DNA from: Macrobrachium rosenbergii
Taxonomy: Eukaryota > Arthropoda > Malacostraca > Decapoda > Palaemonidae
DNA: 64,000 bases
Assembly (NCBI RefSeq): GCF_040412425.1
Contig: NC_089755.1
Coordinates: 49,701,298-49,765,297 of the forward strand
Direction: 5' to 3'
In this document: piece by piece, positions 1 through 13,860 of the stretch
How positions within the stretch are numbered: the first letter of the stretch is position 1
Layout: every line of letters begins with the position of its first letter
The notes under the pieces: model-generated
Told to the model about the DNA's origin: nothing
What the model saw: the letters and a program-made list of their open reading frames with translations, nothing else
Database searches by the model: none
Position numbers and translations under genes: made by a program

Positions 1-394
1 GTACCCGTGTACTCGGGGTTCTCCTTCTGAGAGTAGCGCCTCTGATCCAGGCGGATGGGTTGCAACTCACTGATGTATGCTTCGTTAAAGTTGATTGGTT
101 ACCTCACAGTGTCCCCCCCTCTCACTGGTCTTGCCTGTTCTTTCCTCCCGGAGGGAGGGATCACTCTATATTGCTCCTGTAAGGTGTTGTCTACTACGGA
201 GGAGCAACCCACCAAAGAAGAGAGAAGAATAAGGGGGCCCTTATAACTCTGGCCAGCATCTTGATAATCTTCCCACTTGGCTCTCCTGCTAGTGAGGAAG
301 CTCTCCCCTTTTCCCCCCCTCCCTGACTCTCAGGTGTCAAAGTATCTCTCTACTCAGAGACTTTTGTCAAAGTCAGGGAAAGGTGGGGGAGGCC
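1..394. other. No gene seen
   Basis: Somewhat GC-richer than the next kilobases, with C-runs (110-118, 312-320). A 63-codon plus-strand open frame at 55-246 matches nothing I know. Probably repeat-derived. Confidence 0.4.
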
Positions 395-925
395 AGGATC
401 ACTGACTGGAAATAAAGGTCTGAAACGCAGTTGCACTATGAACAAATGCTAGGAGATAGTGGAAAGTAAGATGGAAGAAAGAGAACATGAAGAAAACAGT
501 AATAGAACTCCGTTATTCATAAAACAGCCTTGAAACACCATTTAAGAGGGAAGACATGGGTGTGGGTGACCTTTCTCGATTTCTGCAGTATCTCTTAACT
601 TGTTATTTTTGTGATACAGTAATGACTCATTCAGTTTTGCCTATACAGTAATTTGTTTGCACTGGTCCAGGACTTTTTGTTCGGTCACAACTGCATTATT
701 AATAATTTATTAAAATTCAGCCATAAAGCCAAGCACTGGGGCACTTTCAGCCATTCAGTGCTTTAGACAGTGAAAAATGGGAATGGTTGGGACAGCAAGA
801 TTGAAGAAAAGTAGAACAGGGTAAATCAAAATGCTTTAAATGTGGGTACAGCTACGGACCAAAGATACACTGTGCAAACAACCTTTAGTAATGCTCTGAC
901 AGTTCTAACCTCCTAAAGGGTGATG
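395..925 (+). repeat. Decayed, rearranged SINE-like copies
   Basis: 395-520 holds the middle block (gttgcactatgaacaaatgc, gtggaaagtaagatggaaga). 700-925 holds the front block (ccaagcactggggcac) and tail (gcaaacaacctttagtaatg). Order is disturbed, so these are probably two overlapping old insertions. Confidence 0.5.
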
Positions 926-929
926 TTAT

Positions 930-1190
930 TTAGTAGGTTAACTAGACCACTGAGCTAATTCATTTATCTCTCACAGGTGTCCAAAGGTTTTGTCTTTATT
1001 AATGATAAGGTTTAGATTTCACTTAATTTTCAGCTCTGAAAACTTTATAATTAGGTTCACTGAAACATGATGGATTTTCTGACAAAACTTCTTTAACCAA
1101 CTTGTTTCCAAAATTTGACATTTGCTGTCAATTATATTTGGACAATCACAAAAAAAGATGTTTTAACTGTTCAGCTCTGCTCTACAGTCT
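930..1190 (+). repeat. Dispersed repeat family B, copy 1
   Basis: Starts aactagaccactgagctaat; contains gtctttattaatgataaggt and gacatttgctgtcaattata. Related copies lie at about 4795-4990 (inverted), 19195-19395 and 56205-56415. Confidence 0.6.
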
Positions 1191-1199
1191 CTACATATA

Positions 1200-1385
1200 G
1201 GATTGAATTGAACTGAATATAGAATTTAGGACAAAGGCCAAGCACTGGGACCTATGAGGTCATTCAGCGCTGAAACGGAAATTGACAGTTAAAGGTTTGA
1301 AAGGTGTAACAGGAGGAAAACCTCTCAGATGCACTACGAATCAATTGTTAGGAGAGGGTGGAAAGTAAGATGGACTGGTTCATGG
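1200..1385 (+). repeat. SINE-like dispersed repeat, second copy
   Basis: Shares ggccaagcactgggacctat, gaggtcattcagcgctgaaa and ggagagggtggaaagtaaga with the copy at 43462; about 185 bp. 3' part missing. Confidence 0.7.
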
Positions 1386-4312
1386 TGGCTATTCATCAAA
1401 TATCCAGAGGGTCAAACTAAGACTTCAGAATCACTTTCATGTGTCTTTTTTTGACACGATTTCCAAATTTCCAACACTGGACATAATTTTTGTTACCATC
1501 ATCCTATGTTCCATATATTCTGCCATTTATTTATTATAAGTGGTTTTGGAAATTTCATATCGCTAACCAGAATATCTTTACTATGTGTCACTTTGTCGCA
1601 GTAGGTGCAGCACTGGCTGTCTTATTAGCTTCTTCATTCCCTTTTTCATTTCATGCCCACAATGGGCAAAAATCAAACATATTTCTAAATGCATAGTTTG
1701 TGAAATGAAAGCTTTATTCACTGTGCAAGGGTTATTTTTGGATTATAATTCTGAAGGGTTTCTATAGTACTTTTGTTGATGAAAATTACAAATTTCTGCA
1801 ATGGTACATCTAATAATTTCAATGGGTGATCCTATTGCACAGACATCTGCTACAAACAGAAAACAACATCTATACCATCTGCAACCTATATAATTAACCA
1901 AATACAAATTATAATTTAAATTACTTAAAATTAATCTCCACTGGCCCCTTTTAATAGAGGTTTTAATACCCATAATCCTATTCCAGTTTACAACTGTGCA
2001 TCACCAGATGTAGCACATGGGATTTTTTCACAAGTGAATGTCAAACTTTGCTCTTCTAACATAGATAGATTTGAATGGAACACATGATGACCTATACAGT
2101 ATACTATGGACCATTTTCCAATTTTTATTTAACTTACAAAACTAATCCTACTAAACATATTTTGTATTACAATATTCATAAAGTTGACTGGGAATTATAC
2201 CAATTACACATTTGATTATCTGAGAGACAACAATGGAACTAATCACTTTATACAAAAATTTATAAAGACGAACACAGCTGACAAAGCCATACCTCATTCT
2301 AAACTACATCCTAACAAACATAAAAGTACCTTATTAGTCTGATATCCTGTCAAAATTAAAAAAACAAAAACACTTAATGGAAGGTTAGACAATCTAAAGA
2401 AAAGGTTCAACAAAATTGATAAATCACAACCTACGCAAGTAGGAAACTTAAATAAGCAACATACCAGGAGAAAATTTTGTCGACATAAGCAGCAACAAGA
2501 ATCTAGATGAATGTTTTCATAAAATAAAAACTCAAGTTGAATCAAATTCATCAGATTTTTAAATGATAGAAGATATTTACCACACACAATTTAGTTTGAA
2601 TGAATTAGGTTATGGCTTTTCACACTAGCAAATCTGCTCCCGGGAGAGAACCTTTACTTTAAAATGAGCAAACATCTAGCACCATATGTTAGATCATTCG
2701 TTTCACAAATTTATAATCAATAATAGTTCAGAAATTTGTTTCCTAGAGTGACAATGTTGTAATTATTCACATCTCAAACCAAGAAATGACCCATGTAATG
2801 TAAACACTTAATAAACGGCTTATGCAAATTGTGAGAAACCAGAATGTACAATTTATTTGCCATATTAAGTAAAAATAAAATGCAGATGCTTACCAAGTTT
2901 GGATCACAGAACCATAGAGCTACTATAGATTTACTATCCCTTCTGGAAGATCACATCCATATAAGATCTGAACGCAAACAGATAACAATACTGTAAATAT
3001 TTTCTTAGATATGCAAAATGCCTATGATACCACTCTTAGTTTAAAAACTATACAATAATAATATACAGGGCCACGTGCCAATTTTCACTCAAATCTTTCT
3101 GACAGACTATACTTTTTGTGTGCGAAGAAACTTTCCAATTTGAAGATGTAGTTCCACAGGCACCCTCTTTACACCAGCAATTATGAATAAAAAATACGTT
3201 GCTATAACTACACAGTATCAAATATATGATATGCTGAAAGTATCAATAATGCCACAGTAAAAATATTCATGGCCTTATCAGCAGGTTTCCAATTCTCCAC
3301 AAAAAAAGACAACAATTATTTTATAAAAATGTAAAATGGAAAAAATGAAGAGACTGGCTTAAAGATCTAAGATTATCATATACACACAAGTCAAATGGCA
3401 CACTTCTTATGCTTTATCTTTGGCACATTTAAACTGGAAAGCCCAGATAACCTACATAGCCAAATGCAAAAATACAATAAATTTGACAAAAAAAGCTTGA
3501 CTCACACAAGTGACAGTCCTGACAATGTTGCATAAAACAATTGTCTGTTCTAGACAATGGATGTTAGATTGACAGTTGAGCCCTGATTCAACTTTGATAA
3601 GTTCTGGATCCAATCCATAATGAAGAACTCAGAATATGCACTGAAACTTTTCAAATTTTCTTTCCAAGCTGAAAGCAGTGAACCATCTGTATCACATCAT
3701 CATAACTTAAGTGATAATGTGCACTGTTGTAAAAATACAAGTGATTCACCAATATAGAAACCTTTTGATCAAAGAGATATAAATAATTATTCATCACCTT
3801 TTCCAATTAGAGCCAAAAGAATGAGTTAAATATAAATATAAAATTTCCACCAATAATAGAACCTTTTCCATGGAATATGCATAAGATACAAACTTATACA
3901 CAAAGTATTATTGACAAAATGACATTTTTATGATAAAATAAAGTTTTATATATACCCAGTGATTAAGAATCTACTCAATGCTAATTACTGGATACGTTAC
4001 TTATATAAAAATGACATTTTTATGAATAAAGCTTTGTATAAAGGATATACCTTGGAGCATTATATACAAAATGCAACTGAACATATAACACATGCTGCTG
4101 GGTCGAAATCTCCGTTAATGTTAAATTTAAAGCCATATCACCCATCAAATCACACCAATTTTCCTTGCCTAACAAGACTTCTGTTTCCACAACAGAATTA
4201 TATGCAGTAGGATCAGCCATTAAAATGAATAAAGACATACTATTAAAGAAATTTTGTAATTATTAGGAACTCTAGAAGTCTTAGAGAAACCAAAAAAAAA
4301 AAAAAAATACAT
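1386..4312. other. AT-rich intergenic DNA, no gene seen
   Basis: Frequent stops on both strands. An open run on the minus strand near 3240-3115 was considered and rejected. Confidence 0.5.
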
Positions 4313-4441
4313 CTGCACAACATTAAATTTTCACTTCACGGCTTATATGAAGATGGTAAAAACGTAGAAATGTGTTGGATTCCTGCCCACGTGGGCATTA
4401 AAGGAAATGAAGCTGATACTTACTACGACAAGAGCACACAG
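4313..4441 (+). mobile_element. Non-LTR retrotransposon RNase H fragment
   Basis: Translates as KFSLHGLYEDGKNVEMCW followed by IPAHVGIKGNEADT. The W-I/V-P-x-H-V-G-I-x-G-N-E-x-A-D box is the C-terminal RNase H motif of Jockey/CR1-type LINEs; one Ala of A-D-x-A is lost. Preceded by an A-run, with no further coding on either side. Confidence 0.65.
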
Positions 4442-4794
4442 GTATGTTTCCTATTAGTGATTGTAATCAATAGATGGCAGCATATATAGGATAATGAACA
4501 TGACAGTAACATATTAAAACAAATCAGGCTCCAAAGTTGGAATAGGTAATTCATCAAATAAAAAACACGATTGTAATTCAGACCCATCTGAGAATTGGTC
4601 ACTCTTGTTTGACCCAGAATATTTGATGAATGTAGTAATTTATTCCAATCGCTCTTTGCAGACTTTAGTGTACTGCTAACTGCATGGTCATAATATAAAA
4701 TGAAAATATGGTTTTGGAAACATTTTCAATTTTGAGTTATAAAATTTTTTGTGTGCATGTTCACAATATAACAAAATTAAAATGAGGGTTTTGA

Positions 4795-4990
4795 AACGAA
4801 TCAAGCAAACTGTCAGAAAATCCATTTCCAATCTAGACATTTATTATTTAAGAAGTTGTAATAATAAACTTTAATACTGTATTAATAAAGGTAAATTCTT
4901 CAGGCCAGCCCTGTGAGAACTAAATAAGTTATAGTAGTAAGTGGTCTAGTTAAACTACTTAATAATATTTGTCTAAATGACACTTATTTA
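4795..4990 (-). repeat. Dispersed repeat family B, inverted copy
   Basis: The minus strand reads taactagaccacttactact, then ggctggcctgaagaatttac, then ggattttctgacagtttg, in the same order as copy 1. Confidence 0.5.
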
Positions 4991-7785
4991 CTTAGCTATC
5001 TAGTTAACAAAATTTTCAGGTTTTAATTTCTTTTTATTTTTTTATCTTTCTAATACCATATGAAAAATCTTGACCAATTTCCATATACAAAGGTGTAGAA
5101 AGACTGGAGGAACTAAAGTGCTTGGCCTATTGTTAAATGTCTTCATAAGGGTCTTGATTGGACTGCATATGACAATTTAATAATAATTGTTATGCAATAG
5201 TCATCTTTCTCACAGTGTGAACAAGTCTACTTTCAACTTTGGTAACATTTTTAACATACCACAAATATAACCATTTACCTGAGAAGAGCGATTCCTACAG
5301 TTCTCAATGTTAGGATCAACAATTCAGCAAGTTGTTCTTTACTTGAAATGGCCAATTCTAGCCTAGTGATTATATTTTAATCCATTGAATGGTGACATCA
5401 CCTGCCAGGGGAAAAAAAACTCTTTAGTTTTCAACTCATTTTTATGAAAAAGGATAATGTAATACTATGACAAATATTATTTGGTAATAATTTGTGAATT
5501 ACTGCACCCAATATATAAAACCATATTGTACACCACACTTAAAAGTAAGCTCAATAAAGATCGAGTAATTTTTATATAATACTAAATTTTTATGATTTGT
5601 AATTAAGCATCTGATTTCTTATCTCTACACATTAAGCACCATCAATAAAAAATAAGGAAAGTGTAATTTCCATCAGAAAAAAGTAACTAAAATTTACAAA
5701 AATATACAAAAATAAATTCTAAAAAATACACCTGGAACTCCTCAAGTGCCTTTTTCATCATGTCAACACTTGAAGACCACATTCCAAATGAAATAAAAAT
5801 GGATACAATAGAATGGTTCTCCGTAATATCACGGCTTCCTTCTTAAGCAACAGTCTGTAAGATATATAAAAAAGGATGACGGTAACCTAATCTAATAATA
5901 ATTACAAAGGAACATCAATATACTATTAAATAGTACAACAACTACAAACTACCCACTTCAACTCTCACCACTCAACATTTTCAAGAAAATTATAGAAAAA
6001 GAAACCACAATAGTAATTAACAGAATCTGTCACACTACCATTAATTGCTAAAAGTATGAGCATTTGCGTACAATACTTTCATATGCATTTCCCATTCACA
6101 ATATGATTTGGATTTTTTCATTTCCTAACAACTATTTTTGTGTTTTGCATTTGTACAAATGGCATAAGTATTTTTTAATAACTGTCCACTGTTACCAAGT
6201 GTCAAAGGTCTTAGCAACAGAAATTCTACAAATTGTATGAACAATGATGATTACTCAAATTCACTCCCATACAGAGATTCTTACAGTTTTTAGCAGTTCT
6301 ACAGTTCTTGGTGCCTCCAGACATCTTCACATTCTGGCACAGCATGCTATTGGAAATAGCCCGTTGTTTTCCCTGACTAGAAAATGTAATATATAAAGCA
6401 CTGCAGAACTAATAAATATATTATGATTCAATAAACAATGGGTCATAATTTTAGATTTTAACTAGTTTCTAATACACAAGAGCACTGGTACCATTTTCAT
6501 TTCACAAGGAAAAACGGGACTGTATTCATCGTAACAAGGCAGTGTTGTCGTAAGTGTTTACTAATTCACAAAGTATGCTGGACTGATTAAATTACCTTAT
6601 CTACTCCAAAGAACTGTTATATACTGTATATCACAGAAATTGTGTATCACTAGCTGTCTAAATGAGTTGCATATATTTCATTATTTTCCTTTCCATTTTC
6701 AACAAATCTGCTTCCAAATATCAACATCACATAGTATTAGCATCCGCAGTACTAATACAATGGAAGGTTCTGCAAAACCTCATACTGTTCTAATGTAAAG
6801 TTATGGTAACTGTGTCCCTCAAACTTACCTTACATACGTACATACACAGAAAGGAGTAAAATAAATGTAACTAGCAGATAAGCTAATTCTATTATAAAGT
6901 TCAACCCTAAATGCTCTGGACCTCTGATGGATACTTATCCATAACCAATCATCAGGAGTTTGTCATGGAATGCAATCTAGAGAATTTTGGGAACAAACTG
7001 CCTTTTTATATACAGTACAGAACACATCAAGCCAAGTCTGCAGCACAAGGCTAATATGTGACATGAACAAAGGATGAAACATGAGGTTAACATGAAAGAC
7101 TGACCAAAGGAAGGCCTCTTCCATATTAGGATAACCTTACCTAACTTTATATTACTATATACAAATATACAGCAATGTTGTTCATATTCTTTTTGGAAAG
7201 CTCTAGCTTAGGTTCAGAACAGTGGCCTCTGTTCCTGCATTTGTGAACAAAAAGGAAGAGCAAAAATACACTACTTTGTAGCATGGGTGACTGATTCTCA
7301 GTCAACTGGATACTATTAGCTACAAATAGTAATCAAAATTATTTCACACCATCACCAAAAAGTTCACTTACTGTCGCTTCATCCAGTACAACTCTGCTAA
7401 GAATAAAATAAAATATAGGAGACAGCTTTAACCTATAAGGAAAGCCAGAAAAAAGAATCAAGTTGCCAAAGACTTCCCTCCTAAGAATTAATAGCCCACA
7501 TCTTAACGAAATGAAAAAATTCACAAAAATGAAAAAGCAAGAATTCCACAGGTAGAGGTGAATGGGAGTGAATAAATCTCAAAACAGGAACCCATCAATT
7601 TGTTATATTTCTAGGAATATAAACCTTTCTGAATCAAGTCATTCAACTGTGAAAGGGCTTGGCGTAATTTCTTAGCATTGCAATACATACAGACTGAATT
7701 TGGGCAAAGTTATTATCCCATTCATTAATGAAATGTCAGGCTCTTGACTGATACTTAAAACCAAATGAATTAACTGTATTCTTAC
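4991..7785. other. AT-rich intergenic DNA, only weak exon-like runs
   Basis: Short minus-strand runs at 5280-5370, 5730-5845, 6268-6383 and 7339-7393 have splice-like edges but do not join in phase, so no gene is called. Confidence 0.45.
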
Positions 7786-8367
7786 TCATTACTACCTCCA
7801 TATTTAACTCGAACTCAGTCTCTGCGTTTGGTATCTGAACAAATGGCTGGTATTCACTACTTTGAAGAGGATTTGCAGGAGCACCTATGGTGGCCTTTCT
7901 ACTTGTGTCATTCCACAGGCTTGCAGGTCAGGTAGTAGAAGTCAGATCTGACCCCTTTCATGCAGGTGTTCTATTTGCGGAAGCTTATTGACATGGTCAC
8001 AAAGGTGGTTCACTCATCCTGGAACAGAATTTGTTGCCTCCTGGAGACTCATTTGGGAGTTTCTGTGTCACCCTCGACCTTTGGCCAAGCCTTGGCAGGT
8101 TTTGATAGTTTGCCTGGTGTCTTTGGAGAAGCTGGTTCATCACAGTCGTTTCCTCTTTCAATAGCAGGTAGCTTGATGTTGGAAGGCAGCCATACATCTG
8201 TATCCCAACCATGGTGACAGTGCTTCCTGATCTTTGTTGGTGTCAGAACCATAAGAATCTCCTGGAGGGAATACCATTAGTTCCACCAGATCCCAAACTC
8301 TTGATGTTTTCCAATGCCTCATATGCAGGCTGAGACATCCATCTTGCTTCTCAAATGCAAGGTGCAT
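7786..8367 (-). pseudogene. Decayed coding-like stretch, unassigned
   Basis: Minus-strand frames here look protein-like but switch several times: AYEALENIKSLGSGGTNG (near 8320-8265), WLPSNIKLPAIERGNDCDEP (near 8190-8130), and NPLQSSEYQPFVQIPNAETE (near 7870-7810). The last ends at a GTAAGA donor-like site (7785). In-frame stops separate the parts. It could be an old retroelement gag, a pseudogene, or a short exon beside non-coding DNA. I recognise no family. Confidence 0.3.
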
Positions 8368-9208
8368 AGTCTAAAGTGGTAATCACAGGCACATAAACTA
8401 CTTAGAACAACAAGTATAGTATTCTTAGGCCTCCAGCATATGTGACTGTCTTGTCAGGTCACTATGTCAGGGTCGTAGCCAACACCAAAACTGCCATATT
8501 TAATTTGTGAAACCAAGGGTGGACACAGTCATTCTCTCTGTGCTAATTTATAAATGAGACCTTTGGTTGGGCAGAAAAGCTTGAGGTCCCTCCTTTGTCT
8601 CAGTTCATCGAGGGAGTTCTCAGTGTCTTGGCGGATGCTAAGCAGGGCTCATCAGATCCTTCCATTCCATAGGTATAAAGCAAGGAGTTTTTGTACTATT
8701 AATTTTCTGTGTGCTTGGCATGTAGCTAATTCAGTTTTGTATTCTGGACCTTCCTGGAATTACAGCATCATTATTTACTTTTCGCAAGTGTTTTCAAATC
8801 TGTTCACCTGAACTACACATATGCCTACATCGGGGTCACTTACATGGATTTTAAAACAAGTAAATGGAGAACCAAAAAAGATATAATTCAAGGAAGCTCC
8901 ATAATGCATAACTTGAATTTGCAATGTGCCAAGAAAGTACAAAAATTCAGTAACACATAAAATATATTTCAGCTTAACACAAAAGAATTGGAAGAGTTAC
9001 CTGTCACTAATTCCACCTAGAAGCAATTTGTTTTTGGTTTCTTTTTATTTTACCCTATTCCAGTTATCACATCATTCAAGATCCTTCAGGCAAACCCTAA
9101 AAGTATAAAAATTATAATTCAGAGATCTTGTTAAAATACACAACAACAATAACAATGAAAATACTAAAAGCTTGGATTCTTTTGTAAGATAGTCCAGATC
9201 ATAACTGA

Positions 9209-9295
9209 AGATATGAAAATTGAGTTCAGCACTGACATAAGTGCATTTGTCAGATATGAAAATTGAGTTTAGCACTGACATACGTGCATTTGTCA
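9209..9295 (+). repeat. Tandem duplication, about 43 bp x 2
   Basis: gatatgaaaattgagttcag ... gcatttgtca occurs twice with two substitutions. Confidence 0.9.
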
Positions 9296-9435
9296 ATATA
9301 AGAATAGGAAAGACTACCCAGACTGAAGGAATCCCATTTCCAGATGAATCATCAATGATATTGAGATACTGGCTACAAAGCTAAAAACACCTGGGAATCC
9401 TGGAGGCTGACAATATCAACTTCCCAGGAAGTGAA

Positions 9436-9660
9436 AATAAAAGAGATTTTGATGTAAGAAAAACCTACTTTTGGCAACCACAGTGAGTTCTCAAAGGAAT
9501 TACACTTTCAAGGTCCCCCCCCGGGGCTCCATAAGACAGACCAACCAATTACAAAGAATTCTCTTACAGTTGGTCTCGGCCAGAATAGTGTTGGCACAGT
9601 GATAGAATATACAGGGCTCAGGACAGGAAAATAAAGGCAATACTACAGTCCAAGCTCAAA
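9436..9660 (+). repeat. Dispersed repeat family C, copy 1
   Basis: gatgtaagaaaaacctactt, gtgagttctcaaaggaatta, ggctccataagacagaccaa. Related copies at 13767-13860 (inverted) and 42070-42285. The first fuses with a recombinase scrap, so the family may be termini of a DIRS-like element. Confidence 0.5.
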
Positions 9661-10210
9661 GGTGGAAACATTGTTAAGGCAATCATTTTATGGACTGTGC
9701 CTAGTAGCAGGTAAGTGGAGGAATATTAGACCAGAAATGAAAATCCAGAAAACATGGAAACAAAATCAAGAAAACTGATGACCACCAATAAGATACTATA
9801 CAACCAAGGGGGAGAGTGGCAAGGCTCTACTTTCAAAGAAGAAAAGGAAAAGGAGAAATGAAATGGGAAGAGGACTGTATCAACTTGAGAACAAAACACT
9901 TGGGCAGTTATGTTATCACAGTGAAGATGAGCCAAAGATAACTTGAAATGGATGAAGAGCCTGACAAGACCTGCAAAGAAAACAGCCTACCATGCACAGA
10001 AAAGTAGTAGAGCAAAGGCATGCTGGGACTATGATGTAAGAACTAACCATATGATACACGTTCCAAGACCAGGCATAATCCTGGTATAAAAAGAAACCAA
10101 GAGTGTATCTTGTACCATGGAACACAAGAGTTAAGAAAAAAAAAAACAAAATGGAGGAAAAATACCAAGACCTCACGACATAAATAATGAGGATATGGCA
10201 AGCTGAAGTA

Positions 10211-10575
10211 CAGGCAGTCCCCGGTTTACGACGGGGGTTCCGTTCTTGCGCCGCGTCGTAACCCGAAAATCGTCGTAAGCCGGAAAATCGTCGAAAATCG
10301 TCAAAAATCATAAGAAAACCTTACTTTTAATGCTCTGGGTGCATTGAAAACGATGTAAACTGCATTATTATTGAGTTTTACATCAAAAAAACCTTCAAAT
10401 TATGATTATTCTGCCGTTTTGGGGCCATATTTCTTCTGTCGGATCGGCGTACAACGCGTTGTAACCCCGGAACATGCGTCGTAAGCCAGGAAATAATTTC
10501 TGATGAATATATTTGAAAAGCGTCGTAACCTCGGAACGTCGTAAGCCGGAACCGTCGTAAACCGGGGACTGCCTG
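10211..10575. mobile_element. Pogo/Tigger-like MITE, copy 1
   Basis: 365 bp with near-perfect terminal inverted repeats of about 26 bp (CAGGCAGTCCCCGGTTTACG at one end, its complement at the other), flanked by TA on both sides. Start CAG, the C-rich GTCCCCGG terminus and the GGGGGTTCCG that follows resemble vertebrate Tigger/pogo ends, and TA target sites fit the Tc1/mariner/pogo superfamily. The interior repeats CGTCGTAA/AAATCGTC motifs. No coding capacity. Confidence 0.8.
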
Positions 10576-12818
<2,243 letters not shown>

Positions 12819-13659
12819 TTTGTAAAAAAAAATTATACTTAGCAGAATACCAGTCTACAACCTTTGAGCTTCACAATGCCAACATAAACGTTACCAAACC
12901 TCCTTATCCATACTTTTTAAATTAAACAGTACAACAGAGAAAAGGCCTAATACCTTAGGTTCTCCATTTAATCTTGGCATAATAAAAATGATGAGTTACA
13001 TCTCTGAAGTACGACACAATATCAAAACTACATTTTAACAAAAGCAACCTCACTAATCTGTGTATCCATCTATAATACATTTTCTTTCTCAAGAGTCACC
13101 AAATACAGTGGACTCCTTAAACATGACACACTGAAATGCTGATTCGTAGATCTGTAGACACTCCCCGAGTTACAATGGTCTGTTTTAATATATTTTGATT
13201 TCACAATGGCAACGGTGATAATACATAATCAGCACAAACCATATTTGGAATTTGGAATTTTATTTTTTCCCAGTCTGCCACGTAGTCACTTATGAATTAA
13301 AGATGCTGTAAAATCTTAAGCACTGGTAAAATCCACAGTCATCACAAAGAAATGAGATGGGCCAATCAGAGATGCGAAATTACTTGTACACGGATGGAAG
13401 ACCAGATAAAAGAGTAGGTCACTCAGCCTACAGACAATTTAGGCAAAAGCAACTCTTCTTGAAACCATCAATGGGCATGCCAGTGTTCCTACATATACGT
13501 AACACTCCTCATTTAATAAATATTTCAACTTTCCTCATTAAGAAAATACAAAGACTAAGATAATAGGCAGAGTAACACTGAAAATGCTGACATGATACGT
13601 TTCAATGTTTTGTTGGATTTTGTTATGTATTATATTAATGTAACACTTTCAACCATCAT

Positions 13660-13860
13660 GTGCTCCAACTGACGTCTGGAAATGCTGGGCTGTGCAAGGA
13701 ACCTTTTGAAGACAAGCGCCTTGCTGTTACAACAATCATGGCATACAAGGCAGCATTGTCAGAAACCTTTGAGGACTCACAGCAGCTACCAAAAATAGGT
13801 TTTTCCTATGCAAAACCTGTTTTATTACATATTTCTGTGCAAAATAAACCAGCATTTTAA
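13660..13860 (+). mobile_element. Tyrosine recombinase N-terminal scrap joined to a dispersed repeat
   Basis: The open frame includes DKRLAVTTIMAYKAALSETF, like the SAM-like N-terminal domain of DIRS-type recombinases (K/R-x-S-x-S-T-V-x-x-Y-x-S-A-L). From 13767 the sequence is an inverted match to the repeat at 9436-9500 (gagaactcactgtggt... in complement). It ends at a TAA at 13858. Fragment only. Confidence 0.45.

Noticed and set aside
3115..3240. 42-codon minus-strand run ending VPVELHLQIGKFLRTQKV-stop
   Set aside because: No clear acceptor, no partner exon and no recognised family.
5275..6383. Minus-strand exon-like runs (for example LELAISSKEQLAELLILTLR at 5280-5370, SVDMMKKALEEFQ near 5735, QGKQRAISNSMLCQNVKMSG at 6380-6320) with AG/GT edges
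   Set aside because: They do not join in a consistent phase; joining the 6383 run to the 5845 run creates a stop. Runs of 30-40 codons with splice-like edges are expected by chance in this much sequence.
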